Made by a program: the position numbers and the translations under genes. This document shows positions 43,621 to 53,199 of a DNA stretch of 55,020 nt, piece by piece. The stretch covers positions 1 to 55,020 of the forward strand of contig NZ_JADKYM010000019.1 in assembly GCF_015475875.1 (NCBI RefSeq), read 5' to 3'. Numbering within the stretch: the stretch's first letter is position 1; each line of letters opens with the position of its first letter. The notes under the pieces were generated by a model that saw only the letters and a program-made list of their open reading frames with translations, did no database searches and was not told where the DNA came from. This DNA comes from Sphingopyxis solisilvae (GTDB lineage: Bacteria; Pseudomonadota; Alphaproteobacteria; Sphingomonadales; Sphingomonadaceae).

Positions 43621-43759
43621 GTAGGAGGCCGGTCCTCGGCCAAGGGATTAGCGGCATTCGAGAGCGGGATGGATCCGCGGGCTGCGGGAGCATCGGCCTT
43701 GCTGTCCTGCCTTTCCGGTGCGAAAGCCAACGCGTCTAGGTGGCGTGGGGCGGACGCGA

Positions 43760-44374
43760 ATGGGTGAAGCAAAGCAGCGTAAGTCCGCATTACGGACAAG
43801 GCTCCTCGACCAGGTCGAGGGCTGGACATTTCCGCCAACGGACTGGGAACGCGCGCTCGTCCAGGACGTCATGGCCCTGCCCGCCTATCGTGCTCGGCGG
43901 ATGCCCGCTAAGGACCTCGCGTGGATGGGCATGCCGGCCAATCATTGTCACGCAAATGTCCGCTGGTATGTCGCCAACGACTATACCAAACAATCGAAGG
44001 CCGCTGTCGGCTGGTGGCCTCAGGGGTCCGACCTGGTGTTGCACAGCGTCCTGACTAATGGCGCCGAATATATGTGCATTACGCCCTCTTCGCTCGGAGA
44101 AGCCGAGATCGTCTTCATTCCAGACCCCCAGATCGCATGGGTCGAGCATCAGGGGCAATTGGCAGCAAAGCGAAACGGACAAATCATCGGCCTCGGCATT
44201 CGCCGCTTTCCCGCGCTGACGATCGCGATGCACGAGATCATGCGGAAAAAGCTCGAAAGCGGGACGGATCCCGATCGAGCGTCTGAATTCAGCGAGAAAG
44301 AACGCGATGAACTGATGCGCGTGCATCTTTCCCCGGAGGAATATGCCGCCGTGAGCGAAACCGGCTCCGCCTGA
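43760..44374 (+). CDS. Putative papain-like Cys/His protein of unknown function
   Basis: A 204-aa cytosolic protein starting MGEAKQRKSALRTRLLDQVE. A conserved-looking block NHCHANVRWYVAND (Cys63), AAVGWWPQG, LVLHSVLTNG (His95) and EYMCITPS is reminiscent of papain-like folds with a Cys...His...ITP pattern. Usually an Asp occupies the place of Cys106. This is an inference from pattern memory only. It is the sole rightward gene in a leftward stretch. A bidirectional terminator overlaps its stop. Confidence 0.65.
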   Translation: MGEAKQRKSALRTRLLDQVEGWTFPPTDWERALVQDVMALPAYRARRMPAKDLAWMGMPANHCHANVRWYVANDYTKQSKAAVGWWPQGSDLVLHSVLTNGAEYMCITPSSLGEAEIVFIPDPQIAWVEHQGQLAAKRNGQIIGLGIRRFPALTIAMHEIMRKKLESGTDPDRASEFSEKERDELMRVHLSPEEYAAVSETGSA

Positions 44375-44387
44375 CGGCGGAGCCGGT
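44360..44387. terminator. Bidirectional terminator, perfect 12-bp stem
   Basis: ACCGGCTCCGCC and GGCGGAGCCGGT are perfectly complementary around TGAC. The TGA in the loop is the stop codon of the rightward gene. The hairpin separates it from the convergent DUF736 copy 3. Confidence 0.7.
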
Positions 44388-44394
44388 CAACCGA

Positions 44395-44721
44395 TCAGGT
44401 GCCGGGGGCGTTCCAGATCAGCACCTTCTTCATCGGATCCTCGCCCGGCGCGTTCGCGACATTGCAGAAGATCTCGCCGAGTTCGGGCGCCGACAGCGAC
44501 ACCGAGATATATTCGGCGCCGGTCGAGCGCGCGGTCTTCGTCCAGCCGCCGCCGAGTTCGAAGCCGTTCCGCCGGCTGACGACGCGGAAGTCGGGCTCGC
44601 TTTCCTTCGTCTTGCGGCCGTTCGGAACGATCGCGATCGGCACGGTGACCATGAGGGTCGCAAGCGTGCCCTCGAGGCTGCCGTCGTCCTTGAGGGTCAG
44701 ATTTCCGATGGTGGTACCCAT
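44395..44721 (-). CDS. DUF736 family protein, copy 3
   Basis: A 108-aa DUF736 protein: MGTTIGNLTLKDDGSLEGTL, IAIVPNGRKTKESEPDFRVV, FELGGGWTKTA and YISVSLSAPELGEIF. It is the most divergent of the three copies. A strong AAGGAGA ribosome binding site precedes it, within a structured leader shared with the 54-aa gene at 43329. Function unknown. Confidence 0.92.
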   Translation of the reverse strand: MGTTIGNLTLKDDGSLEGTLATLMVTVPIAIVPNGRKTKESEPDFRVVSRRNGFELGGGWTKTARSTGAEYISVSLSAPELGEIFCNVANAPGEDPMKKVLIWNAPGT

Positions 44722-44833
44722 TTCAAGTCTCCTTGGTTGCTCGGGACCTGTTCCCGATGGCGCCAAAAGGAGGGGCCGTGAGCCGCCGTCACCGAGCGCC
44801 CGCGCGAGGGCGAACCCCCAACGGGGGTTGACG
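44722..44833 (-). promoter_or_regulatory. Structured 5' leader, copy B
   Basis: On the minus strand: GTCAACCCCCGTTGGGGG, GTGACGGCGGC, then the hairpin CGGGA-ACAGG-TCCCG (44742-44756) and AAGGAGACTTGAAATG. It repeats the order of elements seen in copy A with sequence changes that keep the hairpins, which argues for a conserved function. Confidence 0.55.
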
Positions 44834-44908
44834 GCATTAGGCGAGCCGAGACCCGCAATCAGGCAGCCAATGAGGGAGAGGTCCGCCGAGCGAGGAGACC
44901 CATGGGCC

Positions 44909-47900
44909 TCAGTGGAAATCGTGGCTCCGGATGCGCAGGCCAGGCTCGCGGCTGTCCGGCCCTCCCCCGCTCCGCGCCCCGTCCCCGCGTCCCGGCGCAA
45001 TGGGAAGTGCGCTGCGCCCTACGCTGCGGAGCAGCGCATCATGATCGGTGATCCGGTCGCAGATGATGTGAATGACCTCGCCTTCTTTCTGGAGCCGTCC
45101 TCGCATCGCGATCATCGAGGCCGACATGACCTGGCGCCTGTAGATGTCGAACCGGTCAGGCCAGAGGATACCGTTGGCGATCCCGGTCTCGTCCTCGATC
45201 GTGACGAAGAGCACGCCCTTTGCGGAGCCGGGCCGCTGCCGTACGAGGATCACCCCAGCCACCTCGATATTCCGGCCATCGCGGATATAGGCGAGGTCCG
45301 CGCAGCGGACCACGCCCATCGCGTCGAGCTCGTCTCGCAGGAAACTCAAAGGATGCGCGCGCAGCGACAGCTGGAGCGTGCGATAATCCTCCACCACCTC
45401 ACGTCCCTCGGTCATCGGCCGGAGTGCGGTGGCGGGTTCGAGCCCCTCGGGCGAGAAGCCCGCCTCGCGGGCGTCCGCCGCAGCAAACAGCGGCAGCGGC
45501 GCCTCCCCCAGCCCCCGCACCTTCCAGAGCCCCTGCCGCCTGTCCTCGGCGAGGCAGGCAAAGCCGTCGGCTTCGGCGATCCTTTCGATCGCGGCGCGCG
45601 GCACCCCCGCGCGGCGCCACACATCCTCGACGCAATCATAGGGCACATCGCCCCGCGCCCCCACGATCGCGGCGCCATGAACATTGGCGAGCGAGCGGAC
45701 TTGGCGAAAACCGAGGCGGACCGCGAGATAGCGCCCACCGCTTTCCTCCAGCGTGCAATCCCAATGGCTGTCGTTGATCGAGACCGGGCGCACCTCGACG
45801 CCGTGATTCCGCGCATCGCGCACGATTTGCGCGGGCGCATAGAAGCCCATCGGCTGCGCATTGAGCAAAGCGGCGCAGAAGACATCGGGATGATGATGCT
45901 TCATCCAGCAGGAGGCGTAAGCGATCTTCGCGAACGAGGCCGCATGGCTTTCGGGAAAGCCATAGGAGCCGAAGCCCTCGATCTGCTTGAAGGTGCGCTC
46001 CGCAAAATCCTTGGGATAGCCGCGCTCGACCATGCCGCCGACGAGCTTGTCGTAGAAATGCGACACGCCTCCCGTCAGCTTGAAGGTCGCCATCGCGCGG
46101 CGAAGCTGGTCGGCCTCGGCCGGCGTGAAGCCGGCGCCGACGATCGCAACCTTCATCGCCTGCTCCTGAAACAAAGGCACGCCCAAGGTCTTCTCAAGCA
46201 CGGTGCGCAGCTCGGGCTTGGGATATTCGGGCTTTTCCTTGCCTTCGCGCCGGCGAAGATAGGGATGCACCATGTCGCCCTGGATCGGACCAGGCCGGAC
46301 GATCGCGACCTCGATCACGAGGTCGTAGAAACATTTCGGCTTGATCCGCGGCAGCATCGACATCTGCGCGCGGCTCTCGATCTGGAAAACCCCGAGCGTA
46401 TCGGCCTTCTGGATCATGCCATAGACGGCGGGATCGTCGTCCTGCAGATCGGCCATGCCGACATCGATCCCCTTAAGGTCACGAAGCAGGTTGAACGCCC
46501 GGTTCATGCAGCCGAGCATCCCGAGGCCGAGGACATCGACCTTCATGAACTTGAGGACGTCGATATCGTCCTTGTCCCATTCGATGATCTGCCGGTCTTC
46601 CATGCGCGCCGGCTCGATCGGCACGAGATCGTCGAGCCGCTCCTCGGTCAGCACGAAGCCGCCGGGATGCTGCGACAAGTGCCGCGGGGTTCCAATGAGT
46701 TGGCGCGCAAGATCGAGACAGAGTCTCAGCCGATAATCATCGGCATTGAGATTGAGCTCGGCGATCCGCTCCTCGGGGATGCCGTCCATCGACCAGCCCC
46801 AGACAAGCCCCGTGAGCATCTTGGTGAGATCGCGCGGCAAGCCCAGCGCCTTTCCGACCTCGGCGACCGCGCCTCGTGTGCGGTAACGCGTGACCACGGC
46901 AGTGAGCGCGGAGCGATGGCGGCCGTAGGTCTCGTAGATCCACTGGATGATTTCCTCGCGCCGCTCATGCTCGAAGTCGACGTCGATGTCGGGCGGCTCC
47001 TTGCGCTCGCCCGACACGAAGCGCTCGAAGAGCAGCTCGTGGCGGATCGGGTCGATCGACGTGACGCCGAGCAGAAAGCACACGCAGCTATTCGCCGCCG
47101 ACCCGCGGCCTTGGCACAGGATGCCGCGGCGCCGGCTCTCGGCGACGATCGAGTTTACCGTCAGAAAATAGGGCGCGTAATCGAGTTCTCCGATCAATCG
47201 CAGCTCGTGATCGATCTGCTGCCGGTAGGCAGGCGGAACGCCGCCGGGAAACATGCGCGACGCGCCTTCCTCCGTCAGCGCGGCCAGCGCCTCCTGCGCC
47301 GTTCGTCCCGCCATCACCTGCTCATAGGGATATTGGTAGCGGATCTCGCCGAGATCGAAGCGGCATAGCGCCGCGATATCCGCGGTCGCCGCAATCGCAT
47401 CGGGAAAGAGCGCGAAGCGCCTTTCCATCTCGGCCGGGCTCTTCAGCGCCCGGTCCATGAACCGCTCGCGCTTGAACCCCAGCGCGTCGATGGTGGTCTT
47501 CTCGCGGATTGCGGTCAGTACGTCCTGCAGCGGGCGGCGGTCGGGCGCGTGATAAAGAATGTCGCCGAGCGCGACGCTGCGTGCGCCGAGACCGCGCGCC
47601 AGCGCGTCGAGGGCGGAAAGCCGCGCGAAATCGCCGGGACGGCGCCGCAGCGTGAGCGCCAGAAATGCGCGCGAGCTGAAGGCGTCGCGCAATTCCGCGA
47701 GATCGAGCCGCGTCCGTTCGTCGGCCGCATCGGGCAGGAGGATCGCGACGAGGCCGTCGGCCGAGGCCGCGATATCCGGCCAGTCGAGCCAGCATTGGCC
47801 CTTGCCGCCGCGCGCCTTGCCCAGCGAGAGCAGCCGCGTCAGCCGCGACCAGGCCGCGCGATTGGTCGGATAGAGAAGGATCGAGCGGCCATCGCGAAGA

Positions 47901-48118
47901 TCGACGCGCGTCCCGGCGATCAGCCGGACGCCGGTCGTCTCCTGCCCCGACAGGCCGCGGACCATGCCGGCGACGCTGCCCCGGTCGCAAAGCCCGAGGG
48001 CCGAATGGCCGAGGTGCGCGGCGGCCGCGAACAGCTCTTCCGGCGAAGAGGCCCCCCGCAGGAAGGAAAAATGGCTCGTGGCATAGAGTTCGACATATGT
48101 CGTCGCGGACGCGCTCAT
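44909..48118 (-). CDS. dnaE2: Error-prone DNA polymerase DnaE2 (ImuC)
   Basis: A 1069-aa C-family polymerase used for damage-induced mutagenesis with ImuA and ImuB. An N-terminal PHP domain ([20 protein letters not shown]) leads to the polymerase core ([16 protein letters not shown]; catalytic aspartates in [16 protein letters not shown] near residue 376; [10 protein letters not shown]). A C-terminal OB-fold region with [19 protein letters not shown] completes it. The length fits DnaE2 and is shorter than replicative DnaE1. It begins in the ATGA overlap with imuB, so it is the last gene of the imuA-imuB-dnaE2 operon. Confidence 0.95.
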   Translation of the reverse strand: MSASATTYVELYATSHFSFLRGASSPEELFAAAAHLGHSALGLCDRGSVAGMVRGLSGQETTGVRLIAGTRVDLRDGRSILLYPTNRAAWSRLTRLLSLGKARGGKGQCWLDWPDIAASADGLVAILLPDAADERTRLDLAELRDAFSSRAFLALTLRRRPGDFARLSALDALARGLGARSVALGDILYHAPDRRPLQDVLTAIREKTTIDALGFKRERFMDRALKSPAEMERRFALFPDAIAATADIAALCRFDLGEIRYQYPYEQVMAGRTAQEALAALTEEGASRMFPGGVPPAYRQQIDHELRLIGELDYAPYFLTVNSIVAESRRRGILCQGRGSAANSCVCFLLGVTSIDPIRHELLFERFVSGERKEPPDIDVDFEHERREEIIQWIYETYGRHRSALTAVVTRYRTRGAVAEVGKALGLPRDLTKMLTGLVWGWSMDGIPEERIAELNLNADDYRLRLCLDLARQLIGTPRHLSQHPGGFVLTEERLDDLVPIEPARMEDRQIIEWDKDDIDVLKFMKVDVLGLGMLGCMNRAFNLLRDLKGIDVGMADLQDDDPAVYGMIQKADTLGVFQIESRAQMSMLPRIKPKCFYDLVIEVAIVRPGPIQGDMVHPYLRRREGKEKPEYPKPELRTVLEKTLGVPLFQEQAMKVAIVGAGFTPAEADQLRRAMATFKLTGGVSHFYDKLVGGMVERGYPKDFAERTFKQIEGFGSYGFPESHAASFAKIAYASCWMKHHHPDVFCAALLNAQPMGFYAPAQIVRDARNHGVEVRPVSINDSHWDCTLEESGGRYLAVRLGFRQVRSLANVHGAAIVGARGDVPYDCVEDVWRRAGVPRAAIERIAEADGFACLAEDRRQGLWKVRGLGEAPLPLFAAADAREAGFSPEGLEPATALRPMTEGREVVEDYRTLQLSLRAHPLSFLRDELDAMGVVRCADLAYIRDGRNIEVAGVILVRQRPGSAKGVLFVTIEDETGIANGILWPDRFDIYRRQVMSASMIAMRGRLQKEGEVIHIICDRITDHDALLRSVGRSALPIAPGRGDGARSGGGPDSREPGLRIRSHDFH

Positions 48119-49923
48119 CCGAAGACGCCGTGCATGTACCAGCTCAGATCGCCCGTGTTGCCGGTGATCGCGTCGCCGCGGCGGAAGAGCCAGAAGCGCT
48201 CGCCGCTTTCCGCCTCGACCCGGAAATAGTCGCGCACCGCCCACATCTCGCCGGGGCGGCGCCACCATTCGCCATGGATGCGCTCGGGTCCGTCGCCCGC
48301 GACCACCGCATAGCTCCGCCCGCGCCACGCGAAGCGGCGCGGCGGATGGTCGGGCAGCAGCGCGACGACGCCCGACAGGGCTTCGGGCCGCGCAAGCATG
48401 CGAATGGGCCGCGCCCACGCCGGCCAGCCGTCAGGCTTGGTCAGGGGGCCGGCGCGCGTGATCGCGCGCTCAGGCACATCGCTTTCAAGCGCGCCCAAGC
48501 GGAACAGCGCGCCTTCTCCGCCACGGCCCGCCAGCGCATCGACGAGCGGAGCGAGGTCGGGCGCTTGGCGTGACGTGTCGAGCGCGGTGCCGATCGTCTC
48601 GGGCGCCAGACTTTCGACCTGCGGCGCGGTCAGGACCATAGCCTCGATCCCGAGCCCCGGCTCGATCCGGTCGACCCGGAGCTTGAACAGGCGCAGCAGA
48701 TGCTTCGCATCGCGCGTCGCGCGCGCCGTCCCCACGGTGACGAGCTGCTCGCCCATATCGAGCCGGTCGCAGCGGAGCACGAGGCTGCGCGCGCCAAGTC
48801 CGCGCTCGCGAAGCGCAGGCACCAGGTCGTCCAGAAGGTCGGAAATCACCTGTTCGATCGCCTCGGCCGTCCCGATCGGCTCAAGCAGCGAGCGCCGCGC
48901 TTCGGGCATCTCGAACGGGACGACGGGGATGATCGGCTCGGGCACGAACCCGCGCGCCTGGTCGAGACGCTCGACCGCCGCGCGCCCGAGCCGCCGGGCC
49001 AGGGGCCCGCGCGGCATCGGGTAGAGATCGGCGATCCGCTCGATCCCGAACCGCGCGGCCGCGGCGAGCGCCTCCGGCGCCAGCCGGAGCGCCGCGAGCG
49101 GCAAAGGCGCCAGCGCCTCACCCTCTCTGCCTTCCGGCAAGATGAGAGACGTCGCGGGCCCGTAGCGCGCGAGTGCGTAAGCGGAGCCGGGCGTCCCGGC
49201 GATCGCGACACGCGCGGTAAAGCCGAGCCGCTTCAGAAAGCAGAGCAGCCGCGCCGCGAAGCGCTCCTCGCCACCGAAGAGATGCGTCGTCCCCGACAGG
49301 TCGAGCCATAGCCCGTCGCTGCCCGATACCGCTGCGGTCGGCGTCCAATAGCGGGCGGCGTGGAGCGCAAGGCGATCCAGCCAGCCGCGATCGCCGACGG
49401 GATCGGCATCGAGCACCTCAAGATCGGACACGAGCGCCCGCGCATGGGCCGCGGCCATACCGGGTGCGAGCCCGAGATCGAGCGCATGCGGACAGGTGGC
49501 CGTGACAATGTCGCGCTGGCCGGTCCGCGCGACAAGAATCGTCGGCTTCGCTGCCCATGGGGCCATATCGACAGCGACACCCGCGCCCGCGCCTCCGCCA
49601 TCGTCGGCACGAAGCGTGCGAAACACCGGGGCGGCTGCTTCGCTGCGCCGTCCCAGCTCGCGCATCGTCGGTCGCTGGTGTGCGGGCAACGCATCGACCG
49701 CCGACTGATCGGGTCGCGCCCGCGCCGATGCATCCTGTGCCCAGCGCGCGCCGGGGCGCCAGCCACCGCCGCGCGGCACCGAGCAGGTACCGGGATTGTC
49801 GTCGATCGGCTCGGGAAAGCGTGGAGCAGCTCGCGCCGGTTCAGGCGGCGTGTCTTGCCGCCCCGCCCGTCGCAATCGCTCTATCGGCAGTTGCGGCAGG
49901 AAGAGCGAGGCGACCCTGGTCAT
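48115..49923 (-). CDS. imuB: ImuB, Y-family polymerase-like protein
   Basis: A 602-aa protein of the DNA polymerase Y family. ImuB lacks polymerase activity and acts as the hub that binds DnaE2, ImuA and the beta clamp. Visible features are [20 protein letters not shown] at the start, [37 protein letters not shown] and the helix-hairpin-helix-like [20 protein letters not shown]. The C-terminal region ([20 protein letters not shown]) is typical of ImuB. It overlaps imuA by 83 bp. Confidence 0.93.
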   Translation of the reverse strand: MTRVASLFLPQLPIERLRRAGRQDTPPEPARAAPRFPEPIDDNPGTCSVPRGGGWRPGARWAQDASARARPDQSAVDALPAHQRPTMRELGRRSEAAAPVFRTLRADDGGGAGAGVAVDMAPWAAKPTILVARTGQRDIVTATCPHALDLGLAPGMAAAHARALVSDLEVLDADPVGDRGWLDRLALHAARYWTPTAAVSGSDGLWLDLSGTTHLFGGEERFAARLLCFLKRLGFTARVAIAGTPGSAYALARYGPATSLILPEGREGEALAPLPLAALRLAPEALAAAARFGIERIADLYPMPRGPLARRLGRAAVERLDQARGFVPEPIIPVVPFEMPEARRSLLEPIGTAEAIEQVISDLLDDLVPALRERGLGARSLVLRCDRLDMGEQLVTVGTARATRDAKHLLRLFKLRVDRIEPGLGIEAMVLTAPQVESLAPETIGTALDTSRQAPDLAPLVDALAGRGGEGALFRLGALESDVPERAITRAGPLTKPDGWPAWARPIRMLARPEALSGVVALLPDHPPRRFAWRGRSYAVVAGDGPERIHGEWWRRPGEMWAVRDYFRVEAESGERFWLFRRGDAITGNTGDLSWYMHGVFG

Positions 49924-50617
49924 CGCACGCCTCCAGTTCGAGGGAGAAAGGCGGCCCGCCGCGCTGGCGGACAAGCTCGACGCTCCATCGCCCGCGTCCG
50001 ACGCCCGGCGACGCTATACGCCCCGACGACAAAGTACCGATGCGCCAGCGGGTCATGGCGAGCGAGGGATCGGCAAGCGGGCATTGGCCGTATCGCCGAT
50101 ATCGCCGGTAGAGCAGCATCGGCGTATGCCCTTCGGAAGCGGCAAGCTGAAGCCGGCGCGTCGCCGTCTGGTCGGCCGCTTTCACCTCGGCGACGACACA
50201 GGCGAGCGAGCCGTCGCGCAGCGCATCCTCGCACATAGCGAGCAATTCCTTGTCGGTCCGGCCCTGCGCATAGAGAATGCGGTCCGGCCCCAACCCCGCC
50301 TGTTCGAGACCGGGGGCATAGAGATCGAAACGCGTCAGCGCCCAGAGGGCGGCGACACCGGGCGCGGCGGCGAAGCGCGCGGCGATCCCCGCGGTAAACA
50401 GTGTCGCCGCTGCGTCATCGCTCCAGCTTGCCGATGCGCCCGCAAACTCGTGCAAGCCCGCGCCGTCGAGCCCGCCGCCGCTCAGCAGATGATCGAGCGG
50501 GCCGATCCCGAACGGCAGCACCGGCCCGCGTGCGGCCGCGACGCGCGCGACCGCCTCACGAAGCGTCGCGAGCTGGTCGGCACTCGGCCGGAGCGAAGAA
50601 ATGGGCGTAGCGCTCAT
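49841..50617 (-). CDS. imuA: ImuA, RecA-like mutagenesis protein
   Basis: A 258-aa SulA/RecA-like protein of the mutasome. LPFGIGPLDHLLSGGGLDGA then GLHEFAG is the family start, followed by LWALTRFDLYAPGLEQAGLG and ELLAMCEDALRDG. It heads the imuA-imuB-dnaE2 operon, 18 bp downstream of a perfect LexA box, so it should be induced by DNA damage. Start MSATPIS has no strong ribosome binding site. Confidence 0.93.
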   Translation of the reverse strand: MSATPISSLRPSADQLATLREAVARVAAARGPVLPFGIGPLDHLLSGGGLDGAGLHEFAGASASWSDDAAATLFTAGIAARFAAAPGVAALWALTRFDLYAPGLEQAGLGPDRILYAQGRTDKELLAMCEDALRDGSLACVVAEVKAADQTATRRLQLAASEGHTPMLLYRRYRRYGQCPLADPSLAMTRWRIGTLSSGRIASPGVGRGRWSVELVRQRGGPPFSLELEACDDQGRLALPAATADRAIATGGAARHAA

Positions 50618-50635
50618 GATGATACCGACTCAAAT

Positions 50636-50650
50636 GTTCCCTATATGTTC
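50636..50650. promoter_or_regulatory. LexA box of the imuA-imuB-dnaE2 operon
   Basis: GTTC-CCTATAT-GTTC matches the alphaproteobacterial LexA operator GTTC-N7-GTTC perfectly. It lies 18 bp upstream of the imuA start on the minus strand. This predicts SOS control of the operon. Confidence 0.9.
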
Positions 50651-50739
50651 TACTTGCGAGAAACATTCGTCAAGGCAGCTCCCGCACGGTCGTGTTGATC
50701 GTTTGTCACTGCATTGAGATTCGGGGATAATTGACCCGA

Positions 50740-52065
50740 TCAGGATGAGGTATTTCCGGGTTCGCAGGGGTGCGCGATCGAAAACTCGAGCGAATATCGT
50801 CCTGTAGGATTCGGTTCCTCGGCTTCGATCCGAAAGCGATACCCGTTCCAATCGAGCGAGGCGCCATCGGCCTCCGGATCAAGCTCATCGCGGAACGCAG
50901 AACGGGCCTCCGCGCCGACCGCACGATCCATCAAAATGGTGACAAGTTCTGCAAAGCGCTCCTCGTCCCTTTCGCGATTGTCATTCCCCCATATCCAGAG
51001 TTCTAGGGTGAGCAGCGTCGCTCGCGCCTCGTCGCCCTCGACATAATAGGTGGCGTAATTGGCCAGCGGACCATCGCCGAACTTGTGCGTGACGCTCGCG
51101 CGGTACCGGTCGGAATACCAGAGATAGGGCGTCGGCGGAAATCCTTCTGACACGAGGAATTCCAAGGCAACGTATGGCGACCAGCCGTCTGTCAGGTCGA
51201 CGGCTGGTCGTCGCAACGCATTGTCCCGCTCCCGCATAGCCTGGGCGATCGCCTGCACGACACCCAGCCGATCGGAAGGACGCCGCTGGGCGACGATATG
51301 GCGCCAGCGTTTCAGGAGATCGAGGTCGGTACGAAAGGCGAAAAGCGCGCGACCCCGAGCAAAGCGCGCAAGCCCCTTGTCGGGCAGGGCATATGCGATG
51401 TTCGTGAAGTTGCGGTCATAGACGAGGAAAATCGAGAGGGCATACAGAAAGGGCAGGAAAAGCAGTGACAGAAGGATCGGAACGAGCAGTTCGCTCAGAT
51501 TCTTGCGCAGGTCAAACTTCGCCCATTCGAGCCAGGTTGCGTGAATGCTGTACGCGAGAATGGCGATGCCTGCGACCACGAGGAGTGCGCCGAGGCAGCT
51601 CGAGGCGGGCTTGTGCGCGGGATCACGAAGACCGACCTGATGCATGAGGGACACGAAGGACATGACCGGGACGAAGAGCATCTCGGCTGGCAGGCTGAAG
51701 CTTTCGAGGCCGCCGATGAAAACGAGGAGGCCCGTCAGTCCGAGTGTATCGCCGATCGTCCGCCCAAAGTAGGTCTTATCCTCATCGATCCTGTTGGCAT
51801 CGATGAGTGTTACGAAGACGAACGTGATCGACCAGAAGATCGTCGATTTCAGATTGTCGGCAGTCCATATGCCCCACCAAGAGAGAAACGCGATACATGC
51901 GCCTACATATAGGGCTGCCACGCCGTAGATCAGGAGAATTTGGCGCTGAACAAAAGCTCTTAGCAGTCCCCGAAAGGCGATCCTAACCGAGGCATGGCGG
52001 AAGACGGCGACTGCGAGGATCGCCAGCCAGATCAGCGTTGCGATTTCGCGATTGTTCAATTCCAT
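50740..52065 (-). CDS. Polytopic membrane protein with large soluble C-terminus, unknown
   Basis: A 441-aa protein. About seven hydrophobic segments occupy residues 1-215 (IATLIWLAILAVAVF, ILLIYGVAALYVGACIAF, STIFWSITFVFVTLI, LGLTGLLVFIGGLESF, LGALLVVAGIAILAYSI, LLVPILLSLLFLPFLYALSI). The last 220 residues are soluble, with Arg-rich and Trp/Tyr-rich parts (PTPYLWYSDRYRASV; YSLEFSIAHPCEPGN). No family is recognised. The gene follows DUF1810 by 24 bp and may be the third gene of a LexA-controlled operon. The start ATG 52065 follows an AGAAGA stretch; TTG 52077 is an alternative. Confidence 0.75.
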   Translation of the reverse strand: MELNNREIATLIWLAILAVAVFRHASVRIAFRGLLRAFVQRQILLIYGVAALYVGACIAFLSWWGIWTADNLKSTIFWSITFVFVTLIDANRIDEDKTYFGRTIGDTLGLTGLLVFIGGLESFSLPAEMLFVPVMSFVSLMHQVGLRDPAHKPASSCLGALLVVAGIAILAYSIHATWLEWAKFDLRKNLSELLVPILLSLLFLPFLYALSIFLVYDRNFTNIAYALPDKGLARFARGRALFAFRTDLDLLKRWRHIVAQRRPSDRLGVVQAIAQAMRERDNALRRPAVDLTDGWSPYVALEFLVSEGFPPTPYLWYSDRYRASVTHKFGDGPLANYATYYVEGDEARATLLTLELWIWGNDNRERDEERFAELVTILMDRAVGAEARSAFRDELDPEADGASLDWNGYRFRIEAEEPNPTGRYSLEFSIAHPCEPGNTSS

Positions 52066-52089
52066 CGCGCCGGCCAATCTTCTTTCGCG

Positions 52090-52530
52090 TCAGTCTTTGC
52101 CCGCGGAGCGGAGCAAGGCGAGGCTACGATCATCACGTTCGCCCGCGAACCATCGGTTCAGCGCGGCCGCCAAGAGCGAATTGTCAGAGGCTGCCTCGAA
52201 CAGAGTAAGCGACGAGCGGAGCTTGATGCTGTCGACTTCTCCAAACACCGCCACCGGGTCACTGCCGGTAAGATCCTGCAACGCCTCGACGCATTCGAGA
52301 TAGCGCGCGCCGAGAAGCGGATGGGCGAGATAGGCACGCGCTTCCTCTATGCCTCCGAGGCCGTAGAGCTGCGCCACCGCGCTGCGCCCGAGGCCGGCAA
52401 GCTGGGGAAAGACGAACCACATCCAGTGCGTGCGCTTGCGCCCGCGCCGGATTTCATCGAGTGCGCGCGGATAGACTTGCTCTTGCGCCTTGACGAAGAT
52501 GTCGAGCCCTTCGGCGTCGGTCATGGTCAT
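52090..52530 (-). CDS. DUF1810 family protein
   Basis: A 146-aa protein of the DUF1810 family (function unknown, cytosolic). Family blocks are LDIFVKAQEQVYPRALDEIR, THWMWFVFPQLAGLGRSAVA, EARAYLAHPLLGARYLECV and KLRSSLTLFEAAS. Its start overlaps the SRAP stop (ATGA), so the two are translated together. Pairing with a LexA-controlled SRAP gene suggests a DNA-damage role, which is inference. Confidence 0.9.
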   Translation of the reverse strand: MTMTDAEGLDIFVKAQEQVYPRALDEIRRGRKRTHWMWFVFPQLAGLGRSAVAQLYGLGGIEEARAYLAHPLLGARYLECVEALQDLTGSDPVAVFGEVDSIKLRSSLTLFEAASDNSLLAAALNRWFAGERDDRSLALLRSAGKD

Positions 52531-53144
52531 AGCGCCAGCGCTCCTTGGGCCGGCGGCTTGCCGTAGACCTGGGTGACCTCGAGCATGCTGGCCGGCAGCC
52601 ATTGCAGAATATCCTCGGCGGGGGCCCGCGGGTCCAGCCAGGCCACCCATTTGTCGCGCGGCAGCGGAATGATCTGGCGGTGATGATAGGGCGCGATGTC
52701 CGGCCCAGCGTCCATGGTCAGCAGGCTGAAGGCCTCTCCGACATGCGCATCGCGCCAGATGCCCGCCATGCAGAACCAGCGATGATCCTTCAACGTGAAG
52801 AGCCATTTATCGAGGCGCTTCTGCGACGGATCGGTGGGGTCGGTGAACTCGTAGAAGCCATCGCAAAGTACAAGGCAACGCTGCGTCCCGAGATCGCGGC
52901 CCTCCGAACGGACATTATAGACCGGCTTCCCGCCTTGCCCCGGCCAGCTCCACCGCCGGTTGACCAGCTCGCCGACGGCGTCGCCATCGCTCGCCTTCAC
53001 GATCGGCGCCATATCGGTGATTCGCACATCCTCGCGCGCCGGCACGTTCGGCGCGCCCTCGGGCATCTTGATCTTGATCTGGAGATCGTCGAAGTCTTCC
53101 ATGATCGAAGCAACGTCGACTTCAAGCTTGTAATCGTTACACAT
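52527..53144 (-). CDS. SRAP / YedK-HMCES abasic-site peptidase family protein
   Basis: A 205-aa SOS response-associated peptidase. Members crosslink to abasic sites in single-stranded DNA through the N-terminal cysteine exposed after Met removal. The protein begins MCNDYKLEV, giving Cys2. The other active-site residues are seen in VYNVRSEG (Asn77), LCDGFYEF (Glu99) and PYHHRQIIP (His154 or His155). It heads a leftward operon with DUF1810. A LexA box 35 bp upstream is shared with the divergent SRAP-like gene. Confidence 0.94.
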   Translation of the reverse strand: MCNDYKLEVDVASIMEDFDDLQIKIKMPEGAPNVPAREDVRITDMAPIVKASDGDAVGELVNRRWSWPGQGGKPVYNVRSEGRDLGTQRCLVLCDGFYEFTDPTDPSQKRLDKWLFTLKDHRWFCMAGIWRDAHVGEAFSLLTMDAGPDIAPYHHRQIIPLPRDKWVAWLDPRAPAEDILQWLPASMLEVTQVYGKPPAQGALAL

Positions 53145-53179
53145 TGCCCTGCAGCCCCTGATGCTTGCGACTCACGGTC

Positions 53180-53194
53180 GTTCCCATTATGTTC
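53180..53194. promoter_or_regulatory. LexA box between the two SRAP-family genes
   Basis: GTTC-CCATTAT-GTTC is a perfect alphaproteobacterial LexA operator in the 55-bp gap between the divergent SRAP gene and the Cys-less SRAP-like gene. It ends 5 bp before the rightward ATG and lies 35 bp upstream of the leftward ATG, so one LexA site may control both. Confidence 0.88.
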
Positions 53195-53199
53195 CAACC

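Noticed and set aside
44399..47368. A 989-aa rightward reading frame
   Set aside because: It is antisense to DUF736 copy 3 and dnaE2, which have firm family motifs; long antisense frames are expected at this GC content.
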